Assembly: GCA_963678705.1 (NCBI GenBank)
Contig: OY783212.1
Location: 2,542,001 to 2,606,000, forward strand
Source of the DNA: Panorpa germanica
Taxonomy: Eukaryota > Arthropoda > Insecta > Mecoptera > Panorpidae
Reading direction: 5' to 3'
DNA length: 64,000 nt
Shown here in pieces: positions 24,170 through 36,744 of the stretch. The translations under genes and the position numbers were made by a program. Every line of letters begins with the position of its first letter. The stretch's first letter is position 1. A model generated the notes under the pieces. The model saw only the letters and a list, made by a program, of their open reading frames with translations, had not been told where the DNA came from and searched no databases.

Positions 24170-27100
24170 TTAGTATTCCTCACTACTACATGTCTGCGGG
24201 TTTGCACAAATGCATTTAAATCCTCGAGCCCTGGATGAATTTGGCAAACACAGATGATCCACTGCACATGGTGAACCTACGCCACAAGGTCCTCGTGCGT
24301 AAGGACACCTGGGTCCTACAGCAACCATTCCATATAATTTATTACCGCTGCCGCCTAAAGGAACTGCAAGCGATGGTTGACGATTTCCCGCTATATCAAC
24401 ACTTTCGATTTTCATTCTGCAGGTGATTTTTTAAATTTTATTAGCAAAGATTTCAAGATCCTGGAAATGAGGAAAATAAATACTTACGATTCCCAATCCG
24501 TCCAATAATATTGTTCGTTTGTAATGGCTAAGCCAAATGGATAAATATTAGACTCTCCTGTATAAACGGTTCTTAACCGCCTGTTTTGATCAATGGTTAC
24601 ACATTCAATTGCTTTGGTTCCAGCATCCGCGTAGCATAGTTCATTTGTGTCCCATTTAATAGCAAGAGAATTTGGTAGATGCACATTGCGACCTTCTAAG
24701 AATATTTCCCGTCCAGAACCGTCCATATTGGACCATTCTAATTTCGGCGATTGACGATTCCAGTCAGACCAAAACAATTTACTAAAAATAATAATACAAC
24801 ATCAGCAAAAGTAATTGCAGAAACACTATAAAATCATTAACTATAAACTGTACCCTATTCCTGGATGAACCGCAATTCCTCTGGGATTTGTAAGTCCTCT
24901 TACGAGAGTAGTTCTTAAGCTAGGGTTATTTAAACTTGCTACTTCTACAGATTTCTTACTGGAATCCGTCCAATATAACAAACGTGAATCCCAGTCAACG
25001 GCTAAACCTTCTGGTGAACCAACGTCTGCAATATTAAATTTATAACACATAAATGTCAGTAACCATGATAACATTTAAATGAAAAATAAATATTGTTGCA
25101 AACCTTGACTAGTGAATACCGATTGTTCCAACCCATTGTACGTAGAACTTTTAATGGCCCTTCCGGTGATGTCACTCCAATATACTCGCCCTTCTGCACA
25201 GTCAATATCAATACCAATTGCCATTTGATAATACGAAATTTGAATTGGGCGTCCAATATCACGACCTGATGCTTTGAAGGGTACACGAAGGGTTGCCATA
25301 CCTTGGTTTAGTAGAAGAAAACCATTTTCATGTGCGTGTACACGTTTACAAAACGTACCGTTTCCAGCGTACCCTAGAAATTACATTTTTAAAATAATTA
25401 ATGTTTCCTAAAATATGTAACACAAAAAATAAGAATTAAGAAAATGAAATAAAAGAATGACTAATATTATTTAACATGTAAAATTTCAATAAACACCTTC
25501 GTCACATTGACACTGTGGACTGAACTGCGTTGCTACACAATGTGAAAACTCTGGACACAAAGATGGCTCATCCAAGCAGGTCGGTATTAGAGAGCAAGAG
25601 ATTCCATCTCCTTGGTACCCTTGGTCGCACCGACAGTTGTATGCACCTATACTGTAATGACATTTCAAATTCAAGAACGATTTGTTCACTAATTTCAGAG
25701 TATCAGCTTTTTAATATATAACAATTATTTGGTGTAACATTGTGTTATTTAGATTATTTCTTTATTTTGTTTGTTTTATTTTTGTATTTCTTTATCAAAA
25801 ACTAATAAAATCATATACACCGTTTTAATTATGTACCTGTGATTTACCACACATTGTGCATGCAGCGCACAATTATTTACCACATTACATGGTGGTGCGG
25901 GAGCATGACACTTTAGTAACCCGTCTCCAATATACCCTTCCTCACATTCGCAATAATTGACTGCTTGTTCATCATCCCAGGCACATCTGCAACAATACAT
26001 ACTCTGTTTTAATCTATTCAATAATTCTCAATGTATACAAAATAATATATTACCTTGCATTTGGAGCACAAAGAACACCGCTGCAGAGACCGCTTCTTAT
26101 GCATGCTTCGTTTTCATCTCGTTCAAAGCCTTCTCGGCAAGTACATTCGAATCGCTCATTTGAAACACTGTAAATACATTCTGCTTCCATACCACAATCG
26201 TTGTGAGATCTGCAAAGTGGTTGGGCTGTGCAGACTCTTCCATCACCTTCATAGCCATTGTCACAAACACATATGTCTTTATTTTCATCTTCGATATAAA
26301 TACAAGATGCATGGACGTCACAGTAATTTACCTGAAAAGAAAAGAACGTTTCACTATAACAGTTTATAAGAATTGTAAAAAACATTGTAATGTAAATTAA
26401 AACTATGTATTTGCAAATGTCTGACTGAACTAATGGTATACGCCTGAATTGACGGCATCACAAATAACAATCTGTCTATTCTAACAGAGAGGTTCAAGTA
26501 TGAAATATATAATTTATTTCTATTTTAAATACCTCCATACAGGACACTTCAGTTCGATTGCATTCAATTCCATCGCCAACGTACTCAGCATTGCAGACGC
26601 AGCTGTAACTGCCTTCTTGGACGGAATAAACACATTGCGCATGTGGATGACATGTGTTGACAATATTACAAGAAACTGGAATGAAAAGCAATATCCTAAA
26701 TAAATATTTTTCCAATGCAGCCGATGTATAACACATCGAACAAAAATAATAACTTACGTTGTGATCCTGTTTGCCCCATGGTTTCTAGGGGATAACCAGG
26801 TATAGGTGTACACGAATGTGATTTCGCGATGTATACATATCCTTGCGGACAAACACATTGCTGCGAGTCATAGCACAAAGGTAAAGGGCGCGCTCCGACT
26901 GAAAGTAACGTGAGGAACATTCAGATAATATAGACTACGAGATATAGATATTACTTTTATTTGTATTAACACTTGCCGTCATCTTCTGTGGTGCTTTCAT
27001 CCATTGTTGTTGATGTTTCAGGGTTCGCTATACATAAATCCCCATCAAGGTAGTAGCCCTGAGGACAAGAACATATTCCAATGCTACAATATGGAGGTAT

Positions 27101-30100
27101 TTCATCTGGATATGGAGTTGTGTATGCAGTATCATCTTCAACGCAAGAGTATCCATCGCCAGAATAGCCTGGTATGCAGACACAAATTCCTTCCAGTGAG
27201 CAAGTTGCCGTTGCAGCACAGCCCTGTACTATTTCACAACGCTCCTCAATCACTGGGGAACACATTTTTCCATCACCAGTATAATCTGGATGACAACTGC
27301 AAACATAAGAGCCCAGTTGATTAATGCATTGTGCATTAATATCACATCCGTGGTTTCCAGCTTGGCACTCATTGATGTCAATGCAAATTGCTTCATCTGC
27401 TGAGTCTTCAGCATAAAGATGTTGATATCCTGGGTCACAGACGCATTGGTACGAATCTCCATCGGAAACACACGCGCTATTTTCGCTACAATGCGCTGAA
27501 CCGTCTGCGCATGGATTTGTTTGCCCGGAAACAGATATTCTGTCACTCATGCCATACCTCAGAATTTTTTCTTTTCCTTCAAAGCCAATGAAGTTTTTAT
27601 TTACTTTGAGTTTCAATGGTGGCAGCGTTACCCTCTCGTCAGAGTGTGGACAAGGCGTGTAACTTATTTGCTGTGTTATTTCATATGGAATAATTAAATC
27701 TGAACTTTTTGTTCTGAATCTATGAGTTGAAACGGAGCGTACATCGCCAGGAGCAGGATTTGAATATTCTTCAAAAAATTCATCTATTGCTAACTGCGTA
27801 CCAGCTGGAAGAGGAGGTAGTTCCCCTGATACTTCAGCTTCTAATCTTAACTGATCGAATAAATTTAGACCGATATATCTTTGAATGACTGTGACTTTGT
27901 GCCCGGTTTCCAAGAAGACTATCTCGGCCGTGTGATTAAACAAACCCCCAGTTAACTGGTACCCGTTCTGAGCTTCTCCGACAGGCACCGCAAATAACCA
28001 ACCAATTACAGTACCAAATACATTCAAGAACTGCAGCTGAGGGCCAAGATCTGCAGGTACTTTTGATAGCGCGGTATACGCTCTTCCGTCGCTCATGACG
28101 ATGTAACTCTGCAGATCCATTTGTATTTGTTGTCCATTGACGGTACCCGATGTTTTACCATTCACTCTGAACGGGATGTCGTCCTTAAGACAGGAATAAC
28201 CGTTTCCATAGAAACCGTGATTGCATTTACAACAAAATCCACGATGAGTGTCAATGCAAGTTGCTTTGGAGTGACATTTATTATTTCCCCCACCAGCGCA
28301 AGAGGGTGGACCAGAATCCTCAGAAAATGCCGGCGCTAGATCTGGTTCCTCAATATCTTCACCACCGTTTATGAGGCCAACGCGGAATAACCACTGCCCT
28401 GCCGTACCAGTGTTGGAGTATTTATCAAGGTTCAACACCTAAAATCAATTACAATCACCATTTATCCTTAATTTAACATTTGTATTAATAATATTTCATA
28501 GTCTAAATGACTAGGATTCAAGAAAGCAAATTGTACCTGGTCTGTTCCAGAACCTCTTAATGTGTGTAAACGGCCATCTTCAGAACCAATACCTGCTTGT
28601 CCTCTGGCGTCTGGTAGTCCTGAAGGACCAGGATTTCCTTGAGACCATTGCAAACCCCCTTGAGGATAAAGGATTTCCACGTAACTCTCGCTATTGTTAG
28701 TCAGACGATCTATGCCACTAATTATAACTACCTATATAAAATTCCATTTTAAATCTTACAACGGATCGATCAGCTATATTAACCAACATATATTGACAAA
28801 CCTGGTATGTATTGACTTTATCGGATCCTTGGCTGTGATATCCTACATTGTCCCAAGTTGCAATGAACACGGTTTCCGCTTCGAAGTTCTCTGATGACGA
28901 AAATGCTCCCCTGACTGTGTTGACAGCTCTACTGAGTTCCGGCTCACTGTACGATTCGCGGTACCAAACAGTTCCCGAACCGGAAGTATCGACATTGGAG
29001 TAGAATGGTGCAATAAGGGGATACTCCAAAGGGAATGGAACATTAAAGAACTCAGGTATTTCAGTTCTAAATGATAACAGACCATTTGTATTTACCTATA
29101 AGATAAATGTCAGATTTATTAAAATATACTCGTATCTGTACGAATGGGCTTGTGTCCTATGTCTTAATTTCTATAAAACTGTACTATATATTGATAAAGT
29201 GGGTTACTAGAACCTCAAATATTCAATTATTTTTTAATAACTCCTTATATGTTGAAAAAGATATTAACAATTAAAAAAGTCATTTTGTCTCTTTAATTAT
29301 TAAAGGGATTCAACGTTGTACACATTCCAAATGCATGTGACATCATAACCGCTGCCAACCTTACAGCTCATAAATCTCTGCTATATGTATTTATATTAAA
29401 ATATCAAATATTATTTACAGCTATTTCAATTAACAATAAAATTCTAATATTATGCCTTAGCAGGGTTAAATAGCATAAGAACTTATTATTCTTTGACTTG
29501 ACTTGATATTTCGACTACCAACAGCTACAAAACATTACCACAGCACTGACCTACTCAACAAATAACTGACGTTAAAATGCATTTCACGTCATACAAATAT
29601 GACCGACCATTTCTAGTGCTAAAACTACAATTCAAATTTCTAATTGCTATATCTCTGTCAACATTTAAATATTTAATAAAATAGACACGCCAATATACAT
29701 TTATTAACATCAATTTCAATCAACAATTGAAAAATCGGCCACTAAAAATGGTGGAAATATTTGTAGTGTGTGTCTTAGGAAATAGATTTTTAAAATAAAT
29801 ATTTACAAAAAAAACAGCATTTAAAATAAATAAAATAACCGTTTTTATTAAGTTTTGGTATTTAACTAGTTTTTACTATACTATAAATATATAAAATAAA
29901 CATTTGATAAGATTCGGAGATCAATAACCCTCCTGTTGGAGAGAAAACAAGTAGTGGCTAAGAGGGAGGGAGGGAATTGTTGCAAGGAACTGTAAAGAAA
30001 TGAGTAGCAGAGATTATGTTAGCATGTGACATCAATTAATATGAATATTAAAGACATTTAACAAAAATGTATGTCTTGTTACTAAATATACATGGTATTG

Positions 30101-31543
30101 TACTGAGAGTGAGTGATATCTCTGTGACCTTTGACTTGCGACCCATGGTTGTATTAGATATGTACTCTCACAGGGTGGCTACGAATGTAAATCATATCCG
30201 TTAACATTTTTATCGTCATGATAATTTGAATGCTTAATGACTCTATTAGGAAACTTAGTGACTTAATTTCAGTAGTTACAAAATAGTACCGGTTAATCAT
30301 AAACGACGTTGGAAAGTTACAAAATAGAGCCATTAGTTGAAGCTGGGCGAAGAACCCAAATGCGAAAAACAACATTTTTTCTACAAAACCACTAAGGCAA
30401 ATCTTCCGAATAGCTCTAAAGCACGTAGCTTTTACCTACGTATCAGATACGTAAACTATACGTAATTGCATCTAAGTGGGTGCAATATATTTGAAACTTG
30501 GTATTAAATTTATGAAAGGAAATCAAAAATCATTTCTATAGAGACGAATTAGATTATTTGAGAGCCCATCTATCCTATTCTCGCTCCTCATTCCTAGATA
30601 ATAATATTTACCATTAAAATTAAATGAAAAAAATTTGTTTCTTATTACTTTGTTTAAAAAATGATTTAGATTGATTGTTCCAAATAACACCCGTTTTGTT
30701 TACTCCATTATTTTCACAAAAAGTGAAATGAAATGAATAAAGGAATACGATCAAATCGTACAAATTTTAAATACTCGTAGATAAAAAAGAATTAAATATA
30801 TTTAAATTGAATTTTTTCTCATTTTTCGTTGCAGTACCCCAAGCATAGACCTGCCTGTAATTGTATATTCAAATGATGGTCTAATCAGAGCTGTAATCTT
30901 GCTTTATTTAAATTTTTTAAAGTTTATTTTACTATAATTATCCAGCGCTTAATTTACGTGTAATTGTTTCTAGCCTTACATCATACACCCACCATAAGGG
31001 TAATTACTAATTATCTACAATTAATTATAAATTCTCTAAAATAAAATTTATGCAAATTACCTGAAATAAAAATGATAATTTGCGCGGGTTTTATAAATAT
31101 TTATGTGAGATATAAATAGCGTGATGTTTACAAATTGTTTTATTAGATTATTTTTGAATTACATTTTCTCACTAATCAAATATTGTTTCCATGAAATACA
31201 GGTAAATAACTAAAGTATTGTTTATGTGATTTGTATAACGTATTAAATATACAATATTTTACTTGAATGAAATAGATTTGACATAATTTTTATTTATTTT
31301 TACATAAAATACATACGAATTCTAACAAAAGTATAAATATTAAAATGAACTTACATAGATGCTTTCATAAACTCCATCGAAAAAATAAATAGGAGACCAC
31401 AAACGAATTTCTCCAGTTGAAATATCATCCCCAACAGGTAGTGCTTCATCCTTTCCTTGACCGAAAGGGTAAAGTGCCCCTCTCGGTAACCCTAGATGTC
31501 CTGGAGCTCCGCAGAGTAGCAATAGCACCACCAAACTCCACAT
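24170..31543 (-). CDS. Ndg: Nidogen/entactin, basement-membrane glycoprotein
   Basis: Nidogen links laminin and collagen IV networks outside the cell. Thirteen coding exons join in phase to 3990 nt (1329 residues): 31543-31355, 29095-28802, 28731-28537, 28438-26977, 26898-26758, 26675-26533, 26331-26054, 25986-25837, 25651-25497, 25373-25104, 25025-24854, 24781-24488, 24416-24170. A signal peptide (MWSLVVLLLLCGAPGHLG) is followed by a NIDO domain (to about 230), an EGF module, the G2F beta-barrel (about 310-540), roughly eleven more EGF-like modules including a calcium-binding type (DINECQAGNHGC), a YWTD propeller (YWSDITG, YWTDSS, FWSDWN, YWTDWES) and a C-terminal Cys-rich EGF-like end. No thyroglobulin type-1 module was noticed. 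Length is close to Drosophila Ndg. The fourth intron appears to use a GC donor (26976). Intron 1 (2.26 kb) holds a MITE. Confidence 0.96.
26899..26976 (-). other. Inferred GC-AG intron of nidogen (intron 4)
   Basis: Exon 4 ends at 26977 in the context GACG|GCAAGT, and exon 5 starts at 26898 after TTTCAG. This junction keeps phase 1 and produces a Val codon leading into GARPLPLCYD. The nearest GT (AA|GTGTTA, four bases further on) would shift the frame and reach a stop soon after. GCAAGT is the usual strong form of the minor GC donor class. Confidence 0.75.
29143..29750 (+). mobile_element. MITE family B copy 3 in nidogen intron 1
   Basis: It begins AATGGGCTTGTGTCCTATG and follows the family consensus to ...CACTAAAAATG, where the right terminal repeat is lost, as in the 15470 copy. 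Its left end lies only about 47 bp from the exon 2 acceptor (29096), within the range expected for the branch point and polypyrimidine tract. Confidence 0.75.
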
Positions 31544-31613
31544 TCTTGGACACTAACTATGCAAGTGTAAGTCAAGAACACACAGCACCACTTTCATTGA
31601 AAGAATTATCACA

Positions 31614-31618
31614 ACTGA
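31614..31618 (-). promoter_or_regulatory. Possible initiator (TCAGT) of nidogen
   Basis: On the minus strand TCAGT, the arthropod initiator consensus, lies 71-75 bases upstream of the nidogen ATG at 31543. No strong TATA box was seen. This is a weak, position-based suggestion only. Confidence 0.2.
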
Positions 31619-31867
31619 GATGAAATAAATAACTTGTAGTAGAATTGATATGTTATAAGTTGTTAGAATGAGATGGAATATATGCAATGGATTATGATAG
31701 ACAAGGATGAGTAGTTTGTGATTTTGTTTCTTCTTAGAATTTAAATATTTCTTGGAAGCATGGGGTATTCAGTGTTCAGTAGACATGTTTGTGTGTGGTA
31801 TCCGTATCAGTGCCGCACAGATGTTCAGCATGTGAGAGAGGTGACAGTTGCAGCAGTGATGCACCTA

Positions 31868-31902
31868 GCCGATAGCCGATAGCCGATAGCCGATAGCCGA
31901 TA
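31868..31902. repeat. (GCCGATA)5 tandem heptanucleotide
   Basis: Five perfect copies of GCCGATA lie 325 bp upstream of the nidogen start codon. The unit contains GATA. The array is short and could be a simple satellite or a cluster of factor-binding sites. Confidence 0.85.
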
Positions 31903-33007
31903 CACCTTATCAGTGACGGTGACTTAATCAGTATTTGTTTAGTTCCCCATACGTTATGTTATTGCTTTAAATATTTTTATTTATTGATAAGTTCAACGGC
32001 TTCGCAGTGTTTAATGGCAGGCATGACGCGACCTGCTTGTGATTCATTCTGTACGAGATTCATACCGCCTGAGGGTATATGAATAATATACTCACTGTTA
32101 TAAGTTTAAACCTGCTGAAAAAATATATAAACGAAATGACGTAACGTATGAAATGAGCCGTTTTGCTCAGGTAACTGAGGTTTATTAAAAACCCATGTTT
32201 ATACTTTATCATCTTTAATTTTTATTACAGTTGAAGAAAACCGTAGTTTATCCAAGCAAAATACCCGTTAGTTATTCTTCCTTTTCTAAAATTAGAAATG
32301 AAAAACACATTTTTAACCCAGCATAACCCATAATCAAAAAACATTTCTGGTACTTCAATGACTACCTTATATACCTTTTCACAAAATAATGAAATGAATA
32401 ATCATTTTCTTTATGTGGAAGTTGTTTTCATTTTGTATTCTTAGAAATATTAAGAGCAGTACTGAGTAAAATCATTAATAGAAAGTCTTCACAAGAATTA
32501 TTATGATTTAATTCACAATTGGCTTTAGCTTATGAAGTATAAACAAGGTGACCTTTTACAGGAATGTTATGTGATTATAAAAACGGTAGAAAAAGTTCAT
32601 GTTTGCTTCTATAATATTATTCCATTCCTAAATAGAATTGTGCAATTTATGTAGGTATTATTTTTTTTGAGTTTTACAGCAAATTTAATTATGTTAAGAA
32701 TGGGTTTGTGAACTACTTTTTTAAGCCGCATATTTAAAAATTTTATTGAAATACAGTAAGTGTAAAAAGTATTCGTACACCTAGGTAAGCAAAAAGAAAA
32801 GCAAATTTGTTTTCTTGTATATCTTTTCCAGAAAGCAAAATAGTATCAAACACTTCAAGGTTATAGCACTTTATTTATTTCAAAAAAAAAAGATGAAAAG
32901 AATGATTGAGTGAAAGGTAAACATTTTTACGTACAATATATTCGTAAATGTGAAGATTTCATAAATTAGTGATAATATATTAACAAAAATAATACTTAAT
33001 ATTTTGT

Positions 33008-33298
33008 TCTCTGATATTAATAATAGCTTGAATCAACTAGTTTAAAAGTGTAAGAAGACGGTAGCAGACCCCATTCCTTGCGAAGCGCCATTTTTAATGT
33101 TTCTTTATTCGAAATTTATCGTGTTCGAATTTTTTTGTCAAGATAGTCCCACACAAGCTTGATAACATTAGTATCGGGTGATTGAGAAGGCATTTCAAGG
33201 TGTTTGGAAGTGTTGAAAAGGATCCATATCTTAGTATTCCATGCAGTGTGCTTTGGATCGTTATCTTGTAAAAATATCCAACTGATATTAAAACACAT
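33008..33298 (-). pseudogene. Tc1-like transposase, C-terminal remnant
   Basis: This carries the second catalytic Asp region (QDNDPKHT) and the third-acid region, where Lys replaces the expected Glu. After a premature TAA the frame continues with ISNKETLKMALRKEWG and VDSSYY, matching the usual Tc1 C-terminus. Both the stop and the substitution rule out activity. Confidence 0.8.
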
Positions 33299-33421
33299 TT
33301 CTGTTAGACTGGCGTGAAGATTTTTGATATTTTATCACTAATTTATGAAATGTACTTTTATTTTTTGTTTGTGATTTCTAATATATTGTGCATACAAATT
33401 TTTACTTCGTACTTAGTCTTT

Positions 33422-33796
33422 CCCAGTAAACAATTTGGTGAAGTGTCCTATTTGGTGAAGTTCGAGTCACTCGTACAATTCTATTCTAACGCTTTACAAG
33501 TTCTCTACCTGTCACAGATTTTGTGTTAGTTTTTCATAATAATATTCTTTCTTTTTCCAACATCATTCATTAAGTATTTCTGTTTCTTTCCCACATGGGT
33601 ATATTTTTATTATCCGGTCATAAATCATAAACCTACTCCGCTTTTAATTCAGCAGTGAACCGTCGTTGCAATGTCTGTAGCTCATAAAAAGGACCTTTCC
33701 TTTGAACGACTGAATAGAAAACGAACACGTTCCAGACAAAAAATTCATGATACGTAATAGAAATTAAGTAGAATTTACTCCAAAATGTTTACTGGG
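33422..33796 (+). mobile_element. MITE family A copy 2, nested in the Tc1-like element
   Basis: A 375-bp copy with CCCAGTAAACAATTTGG and CCAAAATGTTTACTGGG ends, almost identical to the reverse complement of 18710-19074. It is flanked by TT on each side rather than TA. Because it interrupts the decayed Tc1-like element, it inserted later. Confidence 0.8.
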
Positions 33797-36744
33797 TTCT
33801 TTTACTTCTTTTTTTGTAATAAATAATGTGCTGTAACCTTGAAGTTTTTGATACTATTTTGTTTTCTGGAAAATATATGTATACAAGTTAACTTAGCAAA
33901 TTCGCTTTTATTTTTATATACCTAGGTGTACGAATACTTTTTACACTTACTGTATATGCTGTGTGGTTATTGGTTTTAAGTATTTTTTTAAACCTTTAAA
34001 TAGCTCTATCTTTGTCAACTTTAAAATATTTAAAACAATATATTAAATACAACCTACATTTCAAACAAAAATGCAAAAATCTTCTCTAAAAATGTGTTTA
34101 CAAGTCCATTTAAAGAAAGCAGAGGCGTTTTTGTGGTTTTTTTAAGCTTGCAACGGTACAATGTGCGCTGTACTAAAATGTAATCTAATACGTATTTTCC
34201 TTCGTCCTTCTAAAAGCCTGAGCCCTTTGTGACCGGCTGTCGGCAACGGCAAGTACATGCAAACAACACAAAGGAAGTAAAACCAGGTTTTGTTTTTGTA
34301 TGAATCATGTATATTTTTAATATCAGTATCATTGTTTTGTTATATTGAAACAAGCATTAACAAAGGTATTATACTCAAATCGGTATGTAACATATAAAAT
34401 ATTATAGTACAAACACTACGTCTAGGAATAATGTACATGTATTACAACGGTATTATACAGAGTGGATAAAAGTTGAGAGGACGCCACCACAGGCAGCCAG
34501 ATAATGTCGTTACAAAAAATTTTGTTTAAAAATATTTGTTGCATCAGATATCATATAGCCTTCAAAATTCATTTATTTAATCAACATGACATGTTTGTTT
34601 TGAAATTCTTTTAGAAGAAAATGGTGAAAGTATACTGCCAACTGCATTTAAATATTTAAAATACGTAATATATCTTCATCGACAATATATTTCCTTTATA
34701 TCCAAATTACTTCTTCTAAAAGAGCTTTGAGTGGTTCCTTTTATGAAATGTAATTACTTTTCATTTTTTTACAAAATCGCTAATTAAATAAGTCGCTTAT
34801 TATTTTTTTAAATTAAACTTTTGAGTTGCTTTCATTTCTCCACCATAATGATAACCTTAAAAAATATCAAGCTTTTTTAAAATATATTATGCTCAATATA
34901 ATAAGCATTTAAAAGTAAATGTAATGATAATTAAAACTGTTTATTATGAAAAATTATGTTTCAAAATCTAAGAAGATTCATTTGACCTAAAACTGTCAAG
35001 ATAAAAAACTGGGGCAACAAAAAAAAAAAAAATTAAAAGGAATGAATGATTATTTTTAAATTTACAATATTTAAAATAAATAAATATGCAAAAAAAATTT
35101 GTTACAAAATACAATTTAGTTTTGCTTTGATCCCGCTTATAACAGTTAAGCTCCATTCTCACCTACTGTTTTAGTTTTAATTTTTAATTTTTACTTTGAA
35201 TGTAAATAGTACGCATGTGTCGTGCGCCAGTAATATACTTTACTTACTATTAACTATTATCTACATTTAAATAAATTATTATATTTAATATATTTATTTT
35301 TATTTCTTTATATTTCACAAGCTGCATTTGGAAGCAGTAGGTAGGAATGACACCATCTAGCGGAGAAAATATGAATATAATAATGAAGGCTTATTGATTT
35401 CTAAATGATTTGTGATTTTATTGAATTGCATTGCAGGATTTTGAATTCGTTCGTACCAACATTCACATATTCTTAATTTAAATAAATGTAATTCAAATTA
35501 CAGAAGTGTCTTTACATTAGATTCTATTTTAGATACAGTAATGTAACTAGATACGATACAATTTTATAAAAATATGTTACAAATAATCGGTTTTGCGATA
35601 GGAACAGTAGTTTTCATTTGTGAAACCATTCAACATCTTTCAAGAGTGAAGAGCTGGTTAAATTATGCTTCAGTAATATTTGTGGGCTAGAAATTATTAC
35701 GATCAAAATTGTTGGTAATGTAAATTTTCTAATAAATTGTTCGTTCTATGTTAAAATTATAATTTGACATTGAAACTTTTACACCATCTTATAATTAATC
35801 AATTTAACCACGTATAGTTTAATTGGAAAATAAAAGAGTTAACAATTTCCGGCCACAGAATTCTGATAAATTATGATATAATTTTAATATAATAATAATA
35901 TTTATTTTTAAAATTTAATGAGTAATGAATGTCATTAATATTATTCAGTCATTATTAATTATTTGTTTTTAAAATCTTTAAGTTGAATATATTAGGGAAA
36001 GTAAAAATGTTGTGAATTCACAATGTGTTGTTCTACAAGAATGACTGCATAAAGTTCTAGGCCAGCAAACAAAATATATACTCAATAATATTTAAAAAGT
36101 TGCATTTAAAGAAATACAGACCTTCGCTGCAAGTATTGACAGAGCAAAGTTTAATCAACAATATCATTGGAAGCATATCGTTTATGAATAATTATAACTA
36201 AATCTTTGTAATACTTTGAATTCGTATACCAATTTGTTTTGTAGGAAAAACAAATTAAATTAGTCTTAAGTTTAAAGTGTTGCGTGCATAATTTGACAGG
36301 AGTAGTAAAATGAAATGATAATAAAAAATGTAATAAATAGTTTAATTAATATATTCATTGTCAATGAAGTGTCTTATTGTTTAACAGTGATAAATACGAC
36401 TCAAAGAAAATGAATTGGAATCGGAACATCGAATTTGTGGGTGTAGGATGACATTGAAATGACCTCCATTATAGAAAGGAAATATTTAAATATTCTAATT
36501 GTATGTACTATTGTTTTACATTAATTGGAATATATAATTTGATTATCTTAGTTTATTATTTAATTGTATAATAAAATCGTTTTTCACATTTATTTTAGTG
36601 TATTATATATATCTTTATATTTATATATGTTTAAATATAATTTTTAATATCGATATTTTATTCAAAAAATATTTAATAATAATTGTTTAAAATAAAATTC
36701 AGTCTATTATTTGATAACTCTAAATAATTTTAAAACTAAATGAG

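Larger units (their letters stand above)
32754..33952 (-). mobile_element. Decayed Tc1-like DNA transposon with long inverted repeats
   Basis: The ends CAGTAAGTGTAAAAAGTATT and its complement are flanked by TA on both sides (32752-32753 and 33953-33954). Similarity between the two ends continues, imperfectly, for about 140-150 bp. The minus strand from about 33298 to 33008 encodes the C-terminal part of a Tc1-type DDE transposase: DNDPKHT, then SPDTNVIKLVWDYL, with an in-frame stop after KKIRTR. The third catalytic acidic residue, normally Glu in the NPIE/NVIE motif, is Lys. The N-terminal two thirds are gone. A 375-bp MITE is inserted at 33422-33796. Confidence 0.85.
31544..36744. other. Intergenic region between kinesin 3' end and nidogen 5' end
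   Basis: No gene seen. Contents are a heptanucleotide tandem at 31868-31902, a Tc1-like transposon at 32754-33952 with a nested MITE, and otherwise AT-rich sequence. The part next to 36744 is presumably the 3' UTR of the kinesin gene on the minus strand. Confidence 0.55.

Noticed and set aside
31868..31902. CRISPR-like or satellite array
   Set aside because: Unit is only 7 bp with no spacers and only five copies.
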